Shown: positions 27,495 to 34,888 of the stretch, piece after piece | How the letters are laid out: every line of letters begins with the position of its first letter | Position numbering within the stretch: the stretch's first letter is position 1 | NCBI RefSeq assembly: GCF_036237315.1 | Contig: NZ_CP108356.1 | Location: 2,232,001 to 2,296,000, forward strand | DNA: 64,000 nucleotides | Source: Streptomyces sp. NBC_01351 | Lineage (GTDB): Bacteria; Actinomycetota; Actinomycetes; Streptomycetales; Streptomycetaceae | Direction of reading: 5' to 3' | Notes under the pieces: model-generated | What the model saw: only the letters and a program-made list of their open reading frames with translations | Database searches by the model: none | What the model was told of the DNA's origin: nothing | Program-made: the position numbers and the translations under genes

Positions 27495-29267
27495 CTAGTA
27501 CTCGACGCGGCTGCCGAAGGCGCCGAGGCGCGAGCACTCCGCGTACGAAACGGTCACCGGCCGCTCCCGCAGGATCTTCCGGGCCCGGTACTCGCCCAGG
27601 CTCATGGCGTACCAAGGGACCTCGCCGGCCCGCGCCATCTCGTCGTTGATCCCCCTCAGGGCGCAGGACCGCTGCGGCTCGGGCAGCCCGTCGAGGGCGG
27701 GCACCGCGTCGGCGGACAGGGACTGGAAGTAGGCGAGGTCGATCTTCTTGTCGGTCTCGTAGCGGGCCACGTTGCGCTCGGCGACCATCCCGTCCGGGGA
27801 CAGCAGGCCGAAGGCGAGGACGGTCGCGGCCGCACTGCCGGCAACGGCGCGCGGCAGCCAGCGTGCGCCGAACACCCCTGCCGCCATGATCAGCACGATG
27901 ACCAGCCCGAGCCACAGCTCCATCGCGGCCACCGACACGCGCAGCCGGGTCAGCCCGTACGCGTCCACGTAGAGGTCCATCCGACGCAGCGCGGACGCCA
28001 CGACCACAAGCGTCAGCGCGCACAGCACCCCGAGGACGACCCGGACGAAGCGGCGGTCGCCCGCTCCGGAGCGCGGGGCCCAGCGCAGGGCGAGCGCGAT
28101 GACGACGAGGGTGAGAAGGGTGGCCCAGAGCAGCTGCCAGAAGCCCTGCCGGGCGTACTCGGCGTAGGTGAGATCGGTGCTGGCGAGCACCTTGTCGTAA
28201 CCGCCGAACAGGACGGCCAGCTGAACGGCGTTGAAGCCCGCGAAGAGCAGGTTGAGCACGATGAGCGGAAGCGCCCATTCGACGCGGGAGCGCGGCTTGC
28301 CCGGGGTGACCTCGATCCGGTCCCAGCGCAGCGGGGCCGCGGCCGTACGGGCGGCGGCGAGCGCGAGGACGGCGCCGAGGACGAAGAGGACGGTCCGCAC
28401 GGGCCCGTCCCCGAGGGAGACCTCGGGCATGAGGTCGCCCACCAGATCGGCGAAGGCGGCGTCGGCGGAGGCGAACAGCGTGCCGAAGAGCACCAGCAGC
28501 GCCACGGCCACGGCGGTCGCCTTCACGAGGGGCAGCCAGCGGTCCTTGCTGATGCTCCCACTGCGCGAGCGGAGGCCCGCCCAGGCCCAGCCGGTGCCGG
28601 TCACGGCGGACTCGGCGAGGCCGAACGGGCTGAGCAGCACCCCGTGCCAGGTGCGGCTCCCGTGTAGGGCGAGCGCCCCGAGCAGGACGGCGGACAGGAT
28701 CGCGAGCGTGGCCGGCCAGGCGGAGTCGCGCAGGGCCGGTACGACGAGCAGGGCGAGGCAGCCAACCGCCCAGACCAGGGTCCAGGGGCGGGGCGCCCGA
28801 CCGGCCGCGCGGGCGGCGACGTACGCGGCGACGACGGCGGGCAGCACCGCGAGCGGCAGCCCGGGGCCAAGGCCGTCGCCGAGGAGCAGCGCGGCGGTGA
28901 GGCCGGCCACGAGGGCAGCGACGAGTGTCGCGGTCCGCACGGGAGCGGCTTCGGCCGGGCGCACCCGTACGACCCATGAGGGCGGGGCGGAGGCCCTGGC
29001 GAGGGATTCGGCCCGGGCTCGCTCGTGGTACGCCTGCCAGGCCATCTGCGCGGCGACCTCCGGAGGCACAGGGGCCGGTGGCGAAGCGGACGGGGTCGGA
29101 GCGGACGGCGGCGAAGCTGACGGGGCACCGGGAGACCCTCCGGGCTGCGCACCGACCGCCGCACCGACCGCCGGCCCGGTCGCCCCGCCGACCGACCCGC
29201 CGCCCGGCGCGGCTCCGGCGGTGGCCTCGGACGCGGTTCCGTCCGCGCCGTCGGTGTTCTCTGACAT
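27495..29267 (-). CDS. DUF4173 (DUF4153-like) multispanning membrane protein
   Basis: 590 residues from ATG 29267 behind GGGAGGGG. An acidic and then Ser/Pro/Ala-rich N-terminus (about 1-65) contains repeated SPPSAPTPSAS-type segments. About a dozen transmembrane helices follow (from about residue 110 to 490), then a soluble C-terminal domain with DKKIDLAYFQSLSADAVPAL. The DGPVRTVLFVLGAVLALAAA and FAGFNAVQLAVLFGG segments match DUF4173 proteins of unknown function. Single gene between a terminator and a separate hairpin. Confidence 0.8.
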   Translation of the reverse strand: MSENTDGADGTASEATAGAAPGGGSVGGATGPAVGAAVGAQPGGSPGAPSASPPSAPTPSASPPAPVPPEVAAQMAWQAYHERARAESLARASAPPSWVVRVRPAEAAPVRTATLVAALVAGLTAALLLGDGLGPGLPLAVLPAVVAAYVAARAAGRAPRPWTLVWAVGCLALLVVPALRDSAWPATLAILSAVLLGALALHGSRTWHGVLLSPFGLAESAVTGTGWAWAGLRSRSGSISKDRWLPLVKATAVAVALLVLFGTLFASADAAFADLVGDLMPEVSLGDGPVRTVLFVLGAVLALAAARTAAAPLRWDRIEVTPGKPRSRVEWALPLIVLNLLFAGFNAVQLAVLFGGYDKVLASTDLTYAEYARQGFWQLLWATLLTLVVIALALRWAPRSGAGDRRFVRVVLGVLCALTLVVVASALRRMDLYVDAYGLTRLRVSVAAMELWLGLVIVLIMAAGVFGARWLPRAVAGSAAATVLAFGLLSPDGMVAERNVARYETDKKIDLAYFQSLSADAVPALDGLPEPQRSCALRGINDEMARAGEVPWYAMSLGEYRARKILRERPVTVSYAECSRLGAFGSRVEY

Positions 29268-29394
29268 CGGTTCCCCTCCCTGCAGGCCGCCCCGGCGATC
29301 CGGTTGGGGGCGGCTGAGCAGCCAGAGTAGGCCGGTACAAGTTGGTTTTGAACAGGATCAAAAGAGCTCTGTGGCAGGACCGTGACAAACGGAA

Positions 29395-29420
29395 GGGGGC
29401 ACCCCATCAGGGGTGCCCCC
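29395..29420 (-). terminator. Terminator of the ADP-ribosylglycohydrolase gene
   Basis: GGGGGCACCCC (29395-29405), loop ATCA, GGGGTGCCCCC (29410-29420): a perfect 11-bp stem 20 bases after the glycohydrolase stop at 29440. Confidence 0.7.
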
Positions 29421-29439
29421 AGCCCGACTTGGTCGGCTC

Positions 29440-30357
29440 CTAGCCCGCCGCCGCCTCCGGCAGCCAGGCCGGCAGGGCCTCGGTGCGCGCCAGCCACGCG
29501 GCCGGCAGTCCGCCGTCTCCCCGCGCGCCCAGCACACCGCCGACGATGGCGCAGGTCGTGTCGACGTCGCCGCCCACCTGCGCGGTGGTCCAGAACGCCC
29601 GCTCGTAGTCGTCCAGCGAACGCGCCGCCGACCACAGGGCGAAGGGCACGGTGTCGTGGGCGCTCGTGCGCCGCCCGCAGCCCAGTACCGCCGCGACCGT
29701 GGTCGCGTCGCCGTAGTCCAGCATGTCCCGTGCCCGCCGCAGCCCGGCACCCACCGCGCTGCGCGGCACCAGCGCGATCACCCCGTCCAGCAGGTCGGCG
29801 GCCTTCGGCGGACCGGCCGGAGCCGCCGCGAGCGCGGCCGCCGCGGCGACGGCCATGGCCCCGCACACCGCCTCGCGGTGCTGGTGGGTGGTGTAGGCGG
29901 AGATCTCCGCCTGGTGCGTGGCCTGCTCGGGGTCGTCGGCGTACCAGGCGCCGAGCGGAGCGATCCGCATGGCGGCGCCGTTGCCCCAGGAGCCCTGCCC
30001 GTTGAACAGTTCGGCGGCCAGCGTGCGCCAGTCCGCGCCTTCCCGGACCAGACGCAGCATCCGGTTCACAGCGGGCCCGTAGCCCCGGTCGAAGTCGTGG
30101 TGGTGGGCGAAGGAGCTCGCGAGCGCGTCCTGGTCGATGCGGCCGTGCCGGGCGAGCACGGCCACGACCGAGCAGGCCATCTCGGTGTCGTCGGTCCACT
30201 GCCAGGTCTCGGTACCGGCGGGCAGTTCGCGCCGCTTGAGCAGCGGGTAGTTCACGGGGACGAAGTACTGGGAGCCCAGGGCGTCGCCCAGGGCCAGGCC
30301 TCGGAGGCTGGACATGGCGCGTGCGTAGCGCCGTTCGGGAGTGGAGTCAGGCGTCAT
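29440..30357 (-). CDS. ADP-ribosylglycohydrolase family protein (DraG-like)
   Basis: 305 residues. The family's dinuclear metal site is intact: TDDTEMA at 55-61 near the N-terminus and GGDVDTTCAIVGGVLGA near the C-terminus, plus GLALGDALG at the start. These enzymes remove ADP-ribose from proteins or small molecules. No DraT-type transferase is nearby, so its substrate is open; a macromolecular ADP-ribose eraser is one choice. Twelve bases separate it from the upstream histidine phosphatase, so the two may be co-transcribed. Confidence 0.9.
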   Translation of the reverse strand: MTPDSTPERRYARAMSSLRGLALGDALGSQYFVPVNYPLLKRRELPAGTETWQWTDDTEMACSVVAVLARHGRIDQDALASSFAHHHDFDRGYGPAVNRMLRLVREGADWRTLAAELFNGQGSWGNGAAMRIAPLGAWYADDPEQATHQAEISAYTTHQHREAVCGAMAVAAAAALAAAPAGPPKAADLLDGVIALVPRSAVGAGLRRARDMLDYGDATTVAAVLGCGRRTSAHDTVPFALWSAARSLDDYERAFWTTAQVGGDVDTTCAIVGGVLGARGDGGLPAAWLARTEALPAWLPEAAAG

Positions 30358-30368
30358 TGCGGGCCACT

Positions 30369-31028
30369 CTAGCCGTCGAGGTCATAAGGCTCGGGTGTGG
30401 TCCACCGCTCAAATGGGCGGTCCATCCGGTACCGGCCGTCCGGGCCGCGCATGAGGACCCGGAATTCGCCGTTCCCGGGATTGGACAGGGCTTCGAACTC
30501 GGCCACCGACCAGTGGAACCACCGCATGCAGAACAGCCGCATCGTCAGCCCGTGCGTCACCAGGAGCACGTTCTCGGGGTGGTCGGGGGCCTCGAAGCTG
30601 CGGTAGAGGCTCTCCAGGAAGGACCCGACCCGGTCGTACACGTCGGCACCCGACTCGCCCTGGGCGAACCGGTAGAAGAAGTGCCCGTACGCGTCCCGGT
30701 AGGCCTTCTGGAGGCGTACGTCCTCCCTCTCCTGCCAGTTTCCCCAGTCCTGCTCGCGCAGCCTCGGCTCCTCGCGCATCCGGACCCGGGCCGGATCCAG
30801 CCGCAGTTCCCGGAAGGTCTGCAAGGTCCGCCGGTACGGGGACACGTACGCGCTGATCGTCTCGTCGCCGAAGAGTTCGCGCAGCCGGTCGCCGGCCGCC
30901 GCGGCCTGTGCGCGCCCCCTCTTGGTCAGCCGCAGGGCGTGGTCGGGTTCCCGCTCGTACACCGAATCGTCGGCGTTGCCCTCCGATTCCCCGTGCCGGA
31001 CAAGGACGATGCGACGTGGTCGAGACAT
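30369..31028 (-). CDS. Histidine phosphatase (phosphoglycerate-mutase-like) protein
   Basis: 219 residues. The catalytic RHG (R11-H12-G13) is in IVLVRHGESEGN, and the second histidine lies in LLVTHGLTMRLF. Several Arg-rich segments (SPYRRTLQTFRELR) fit the phosphate pocket. The substrate cannot be read from sequence; small phospho-metabolites are common. It ends 11 bases before the ADP-ribosylglycohydrolase start, suggesting an operon. Confidence 0.88.
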   Translation of the reverse strand: MSRPRRIVLVRHGESEGNADDSVYEREPDHALRLTKRGRAQAAAAGDRLRELFGDETISAYVSPYRRTLQTFRELRLDPARVRMREEPRLREQDWGNWQEREDVRLQKAYRDAYGHFFYRFAQGESGADVYDRVGSFLESLYRSFEAPDHPENVLLVTHGLTMRLFCMRWFHWSVAEFEALSNPGNGEFRVLMRGPDGRYRMDRPFERWTTPEPYDLDG

Positions 31029-31119
31029 CCCATGACCCTATTCGGCCACCGGCGGGCCGCTCGACGGGCACGCCGGTCAGCCCTCCGGCCCGCCCACAGA
31101 TCGTCGTACGGCCATACCG

Positions 31120-31725
31120 TCACACCGTCCAGGACGGTTCCAGGTCGACTACGTCACCGGTGAGGGCCTCGACGTCGGCCTGGATCTGGGCGCGCAGGGA
31201 GAGCCGTTCCACCCGCTCCTGCCGGTACTTGCCGTGCTCGGCGGCCGCGTGCCACATCGACAGCACCAGGAACTCCCGGCCGGGGGCCTCGCCGAAGAGG
31301 CCACGGATCATCCCGGGCGAGCCCGCCATGGCCGGGTTCCACACCTTCTCCTGCATGAGGGCGAAGTGGTCGACCCGACCCTCGCGGATCTTGGTGTGCG
31401 CGACCCGTACGACGTCGGCGTCGGTGAACCGGGGCTCGAAGCCCGTCTTCACGTCGAAGCGGTGATCGAAGAGGGTGACCCGCAGATCGGTGTAGGTGCC
31501 GTTCTGCGAGGCGGCCAGCCGGTCGTGGCTGCGGGCCATGAAGGAGTCGTAGAAGGAGCGGCTCTCCCAGAACGCGAAGACATGCGCGACCCCCTGCCGG
31601 CCCCGGCTCCAGCCGCCGCCCTGCCCCCGGAATCCCGGCTCGCCCGGCAGCCCCGCCCATTTACGCTGCCCGCGCTCGAACCCGCGTCGGTCCGTCACCG
31701 TGCAGCGAATCCACTTGACCAGCAC
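31120..31725 (-). CDS. YdbC-like protein (DUF4937 type)
   Basis: 201 residues from GTG 31725 (VLVKWIRCTVTDRR). The protein has two ferredoxin-like alpha/beta repeats: GVAHVFAFWESRSFYDSF in the first half and FLVLSMWHAAAEHGKYR in the second, with WESRSFYDSFM and WHAAAEHGKY in matching positions. This is the layout of dimeric alpha-beta barrel domains of monooxygenase or sulphur-handling type. A biochemical role is not established. It sits between the phosphatase and the N-acetyltransferase genes; 31733 also has an ATG but in another frame. Confidence 0.7.
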   Translation of the reverse strand: MLVKWIRCTVTDRRGFERGQRKWAGLPGEPGFRGQGGGWSRGRQGVAHVFAFWESRSFYDSFMARSHDRLAASQNGTYTDLRVTLFDHRFDVKTGFEPRFTDADVVRVAHTKIREGRVDHFALMQEKVWNPAMAGSPGMIRGLFGEAPGREFLVLSMWHAAAEHGKYRQERVERLSLRAQIQADVEALTGDVVDLEPSWTV

Positions 31726-31757
31726 TGCGCCATCGTACGGTCCCGGCGGGTCCCGGG

Positions 31758-32597
31758 TCAGTCCCCGGCGCGGTGGATCGCCACCACTTCCGCCCCGTCC
31801 CGCCCGGACAGCCGAAGCCCGAACTCCCGGTCGAGCACGGCGAGCAGCTCGTCCGGTGCCACGGTCTCCCGCTCGACCCGCCCGTCGGGGAGCAGCCGGG
31901 TGAGCTCCCGCCCGACCAGCGCCAGGCGGGCACGCTCGCCCGGCCGCTGTACGACGACCCGCGAGACGAAGGCGGAGCGGGGGTGCGTGGAGCTGTAGTG
32001 GTTCAACACGAGGTAGTCGACGGGGTGGTAGGGCTGCGGGGAGAACGCGTACAGGTCCCGCCAGGCCCCCTCGCGCAGCAGGCACAGCACGAGGACGCCG
32101 TCCTCCTCCTCGCGGACGCGGTACGTCCACTCCCCCTGCCGCACCTCGACACCGGGCCGCCCGAGCGGGACGGGCTCGCTGGGCCCCTGGTAGCCGAACC
32201 CGGCGTCGCACAGCCATGGTTCGCCCTCGACCGTGACGACGAGGACGGCGTGCGTCACGGGCGTCAAGGACTCCCCGCGGGTGCGGTTGCGGGCACCGCG
32301 CCCGGAGACCTCGAAGCCGATCCGCTCCAGGGCGGCGGCCAGCAGCGAGTTCTGCTCGTAGCAGTACCCGCCGCGGCGGGCGTGCACGAGCTTGCCCTCG
32401 ATCGCCTTCATGTCCAGCTCGACGGGGCGGCCGAGCAGGACGTCCAGGCTCTCGAAGACGACGGCGGCGGTGTGGGCGCGGTGCACTTCGTACAACGTCG
32501 CCAGGTCCGCCCGGAGTTCCCCGCCCCCGACCGCACTTCCCCGCATTCCGATCCGCGTCAGGTACGCGTCCAGATCCAGCTCGTCACCGCTCCACAT
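31758..32597 (-). CDS. nat: Arylamine N-acetyltransferase
   Basis: 279 residues. The catalytic triad is visible: C79 in RRGGYCYEQN, H116 in THAVL and D131 in LCDAGFG, at the spacing usual for NAT enzymes. They transfer acetyl from acetyl-CoA to aryl amines, hydrazines or amine precursors of antibiotics. The remainder follows the family length. Its gene ends 32 bases before the YdbC-like gene starts, with the same direction. Confidence 0.93.
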   Translation of the reverse strand: MWSGDELDLDAYLTRIGMRGSAVGGGELRADLATLYEVHRAHTAAVVFESLDVLLGRPVELDMKAIEGKLVHARRGGYCYEQNSLLAAALERIGFEVSGRGARNRTRGESLTPVTHAVLVVTVEGEPWLCDAGFGYQGPSEPVPLGRPGVEVRQGEWTYRVREEEDGVLVLCLLREGAWRDLYAFSPQPYHPVDYLVLNHYSSTHPRSAFVSRVVVQRPGERARLALVGRELTRLLPDGRVERETVAPDELLAVLDREFGLRLSGRDGAEVVAIHRAGD

Positions 32598-32684
32598 GAC
32601 TCCCCCGTCTTCCCGTGACGTCTGCCGTCACGCTGTCACTGCTGCCGTGAAACCCAGGGGCGTTCTCGCACCGCACCCCGCACA

Positions 32685-33653
32685 ATGATCGCCATGACGG
32701 CCCTGCACACCAACCCGCTCTTCACCCGCCTCGCGGACGCCGAACGCGTCCTGGTCACGGGCGCGGGCGGCGGCTTCGACATCTACGCCGGGCTCCCCAT
32801 CGCCCTCTCCCTCATGCACCAGGGCAAGGAAGTCCACCTGGCGAACCTCTCCTTCAGCGCGCTCGCCGGCCTGCCCGTAGAGGAGTGGGCGGCCCCCGAC
32901 CTCGCCGTCGTCACCCCGCGCTCGGCGCCCCACCAGGCCTACTTCCCCGAGCGCACCCTGGCCCAGTGGCTCCACATCCACGGCTACCCGGCCACCGTGT
33001 ACGCCTTCCCCCAGGTCGGGGTCCAGCCGCTGCGGGCCGCCTACCGGGCCCTGATCGACCTCCACCGCATCGACGCGGTCGTACTCGTCGACGGGGGCAC
33101 GGACATCCTGATGCGGGGCGACGAATCGGGCCTCGGCACCCCCGAGGAGGATCTGACCAGCGTCGCGGCACTGGCCGCGCTGGACGACGTAGCGGAACGC
33201 CTCGTCGTGTCGGTGGGCTTCGGGGTGGACGCGTACCACGGGGTGAACCACGCCCTGGTGCTGGAGAACATCGCGGCACTGGAGCGCGACGGCGCGTACC
33301 TCGGCGCGTTCTCGATCCCGCGCGCCACCCGCGAGGGCGCGCTCTTCCTCGACGCCGTGGCCCACGCCCAGGACCACACCCCGGACCGTCCCAGCATCGT
33401 GAACGGCTCCATCGCCGCCGCCGTCCGAGGTGACTTCGGGGACGTCCGGTTCACCACCCGCACCAGCGGCAGCGAGCTCTTCGTCAACCCACTGATGTCA
33501 CTCTGCTTCGCCTTCGACCTGCCCGGTCTGGCCGCGCGCTGCCTCTACCTGGACCGCATCGAGGACACCCACCTGATGCGCCAGGTCCACTCGCGGATCG
33601 CCGAATTCCGCGAGGACCTGGTCACCCGTCCGCCCCGCCGCATCCCGCACTGA
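32685..33653 (+). CDS. DUF1152 protein
   Basis: 322 residues from ATG 32685 (a second ATG at 32694 is an alternative; the first has no better Shine-Dalgarno). A glycine-rich ERVLVTGAGGGFDIYAGLP near the N-terminus is a nucleotide-binding-like loop. VVLVDGGTDILMRGDE and SELFVNPLMSLCFAFD are other conserved blocks of DUF1152. Function is unknown. It is divergent from the acetyltransferase and ends four bases from the convergent gene at 33658. Confidence 0.8.
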   Translation: MIAMTALHTNPLFTRLADAERVLVTGAGGGFDIYAGLPIALSLMHQGKEVHLANLSFSALAGLPVEEWAAPDLAVVTPRSAPHQAYFPERTLAQWLHIHGYPATVYAFPQVGVQPLRAAYRALIDLHRIDAVVLVDGGTDILMRGDESGLGTPEEDLTSVAALAALDDVAERLVVSVGFGVDAYHGVNHALVLENIAALERDGAYLGAFSIPRATREGALFLDAVAHAQDHTPDRPSIVNGSIAAAVRGDFGDVRFTTRTSGSELFVNPLMSLCFAFDLPGLAARCLYLDRIEDTHLMRQVHSRIAEFREDLVTRPPRRIPH

Positions 33654-33657
33654 CGCC

Positions 33658-34758
33658 TCAGCTGCTCCTGAACGCGCGGAGCCCCAGTTCCGCCCCGTGG
33701 TAGCGGGCGAGCCACAGCATCGTCTCGTCCTCCTCGGCGAGGGCCTCGCGCGCGGTCCGGATCCACGCGTCCCGGTCGAGCAGCGCCGTGTACGTCTCCC
33801 TCAGCGCCCCGTGCTGCTCCTCCGTGCATCCGGCGGCCTGCGGCGACTTGGTGGTCAGCTGCAGGGCCAGCAGGGTGCACGTCACGAACCGCTGGGCGGT
33901 CGGGCCCAGCGGGCCCACGTGGCGTGCGTGGGCTTCCAGCACGGCAGCCGCGTGGGGATAGTCGGCGAGAGTCAGGCCCCTCCCGTCGCAGCTGTGCATG
34001 AGATAGAGGATGCGCCCGATGTGGTCGACCAGCTCGGCGTCGGTGTCCAGGCCCCCGAGTTCCTCGTGGAGTCCGACGTGGACGGCCACCTGGCCGGCAA
34101 AGTAGCTGTTGAGGAAGTCACCGTCGCAGGATCTGCGCAGCAGCCAGGCCCGGACCTGCGGCTCGTCACGGCTGCTGAGGGCGTGCACGACATCTACGCG
34201 TCCCCAGCCGGTTACCCGTTCGGCGTACCACAGCAGTGACTCGGCCGCTCCCGGGAGGCGTTCGAGGGCCTCCACCGCGAGAGGGCCGAACGGGGCGGAC
34301 AGCAGCCCGATCATCTGGATGAACGGGATGTCGTCGGTCGTTCCCACCTCCGCGAGCAGGGCGAGCCCCACGGTGACCGCACAAGAGTCGATCCCGTTGC
34401 GGACCAGCCACCGGCCGGTGCGGAGCACGCGGTCCAGGTCCGCCCGCCGTGCGGCGGCGGCGATGTGCTCGTTGCGGTGGCTCGGGAGGCACAGCTTGTG
34501 GAAGGAGAAGGCCAGTTCGCGCGGTTCGGCGGCGGCCCGGGCGAAGTGCGCGTCCAGGACACGCGCCACGTCCTCGCCGATCAGGCTGCGGTCGGCAGGA
34601 GCTTCGGGGCTGTCACGGCCGCGGTGGACCGATTCGTCGGGATACGGCTGGCCCTCGCGCGCGAAAGGCCTGTCCGGGGAGGCCCGATGGAGCCGGAGCG
34701 CGTGGTCGAACAGCGTGATCGGTGCTCGGCGGACTGGCTTCCCGGTCGTCCCGCTCAT
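33658..34758 (-). CDS. Unknown helical protein
   Basis: 366 residues from ATG 34758; GTG 34806 is an in-frame alternative (382 residues). It is almost entirely helical, with repeated Leu/Ala-rich helices (RVLRTGRWLVRNGIDSCAVT, IQMIGLLSAPFGPLAVEALE, VRAWLLRRSCDGDFLNSYFA) that look like HEAT- or TPR-like solenoid repeats. No signal peptide or catalytic motif is seen. It precedes nrdJ on the same strand but beyond a strong terminator. I do not recognise the family. Confidence 0.65.
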   Translation of the reverse strand: MSGTTGKPVRRAPITLFDHALRLHRASPDRPFAREGQPYPDESVHRGRDSPEAPADRSLIGEDVARVLDAHFARAAAEPRELAFSFHKLCLPSHRNEHIAAAARRADLDRVLRTGRWLVRNGIDSCAVTVGLALLAEVGTTDDIPFIQMIGLLSAPFGPLAVEALERLPGAAESLLWYAERVTGWGRVDVVHALSSRDEPQVRAWLLRRSCDGDFLNSYFAGQVAVHVGLHEELGGLDTDAELVDHIGRILYLMHSCDGRGLTLADYPHAAAVLEAHARHVGPLGPTAQRFVTCTLLALQLTTKSPQAAGCTEEQHGALRETYTALLDRDAWIRTAREALAEEDETMLWLARYHGAELGLRAFRSS

Positions 34759-34831
34759 CGGCGGACGGCGGACTCGATTCTTTTGATCATGCTCCGAGGG
34801 TGCCACATGCCGTCCGGAAAGACCAGGAACG

Positions 34832-34868
34832 GCGGAGGGGACCGATCTTGGCGATCGGTCCCCTCCGC
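34832..34868 (-). terminator. nrdJ terminator
   Basis: GCGGAGGGGACCGATC (34832-34847), loop TTGGC, then the exact complement (34853-34868). A perfect 16-bp stem 20 bases after the nrdJ stop. Confidence 0.8.
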
Positions 34869-34888
34869 TTCCTACAGGTCAGCCGCTA

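Noticed and set aside
25797..28667. 956-codon plus-strand frame over the MFS and DUF4173 genes
   Set aside because: Another GC-bias shadow; the MFS and DUF4173 frames carry the family motifs.
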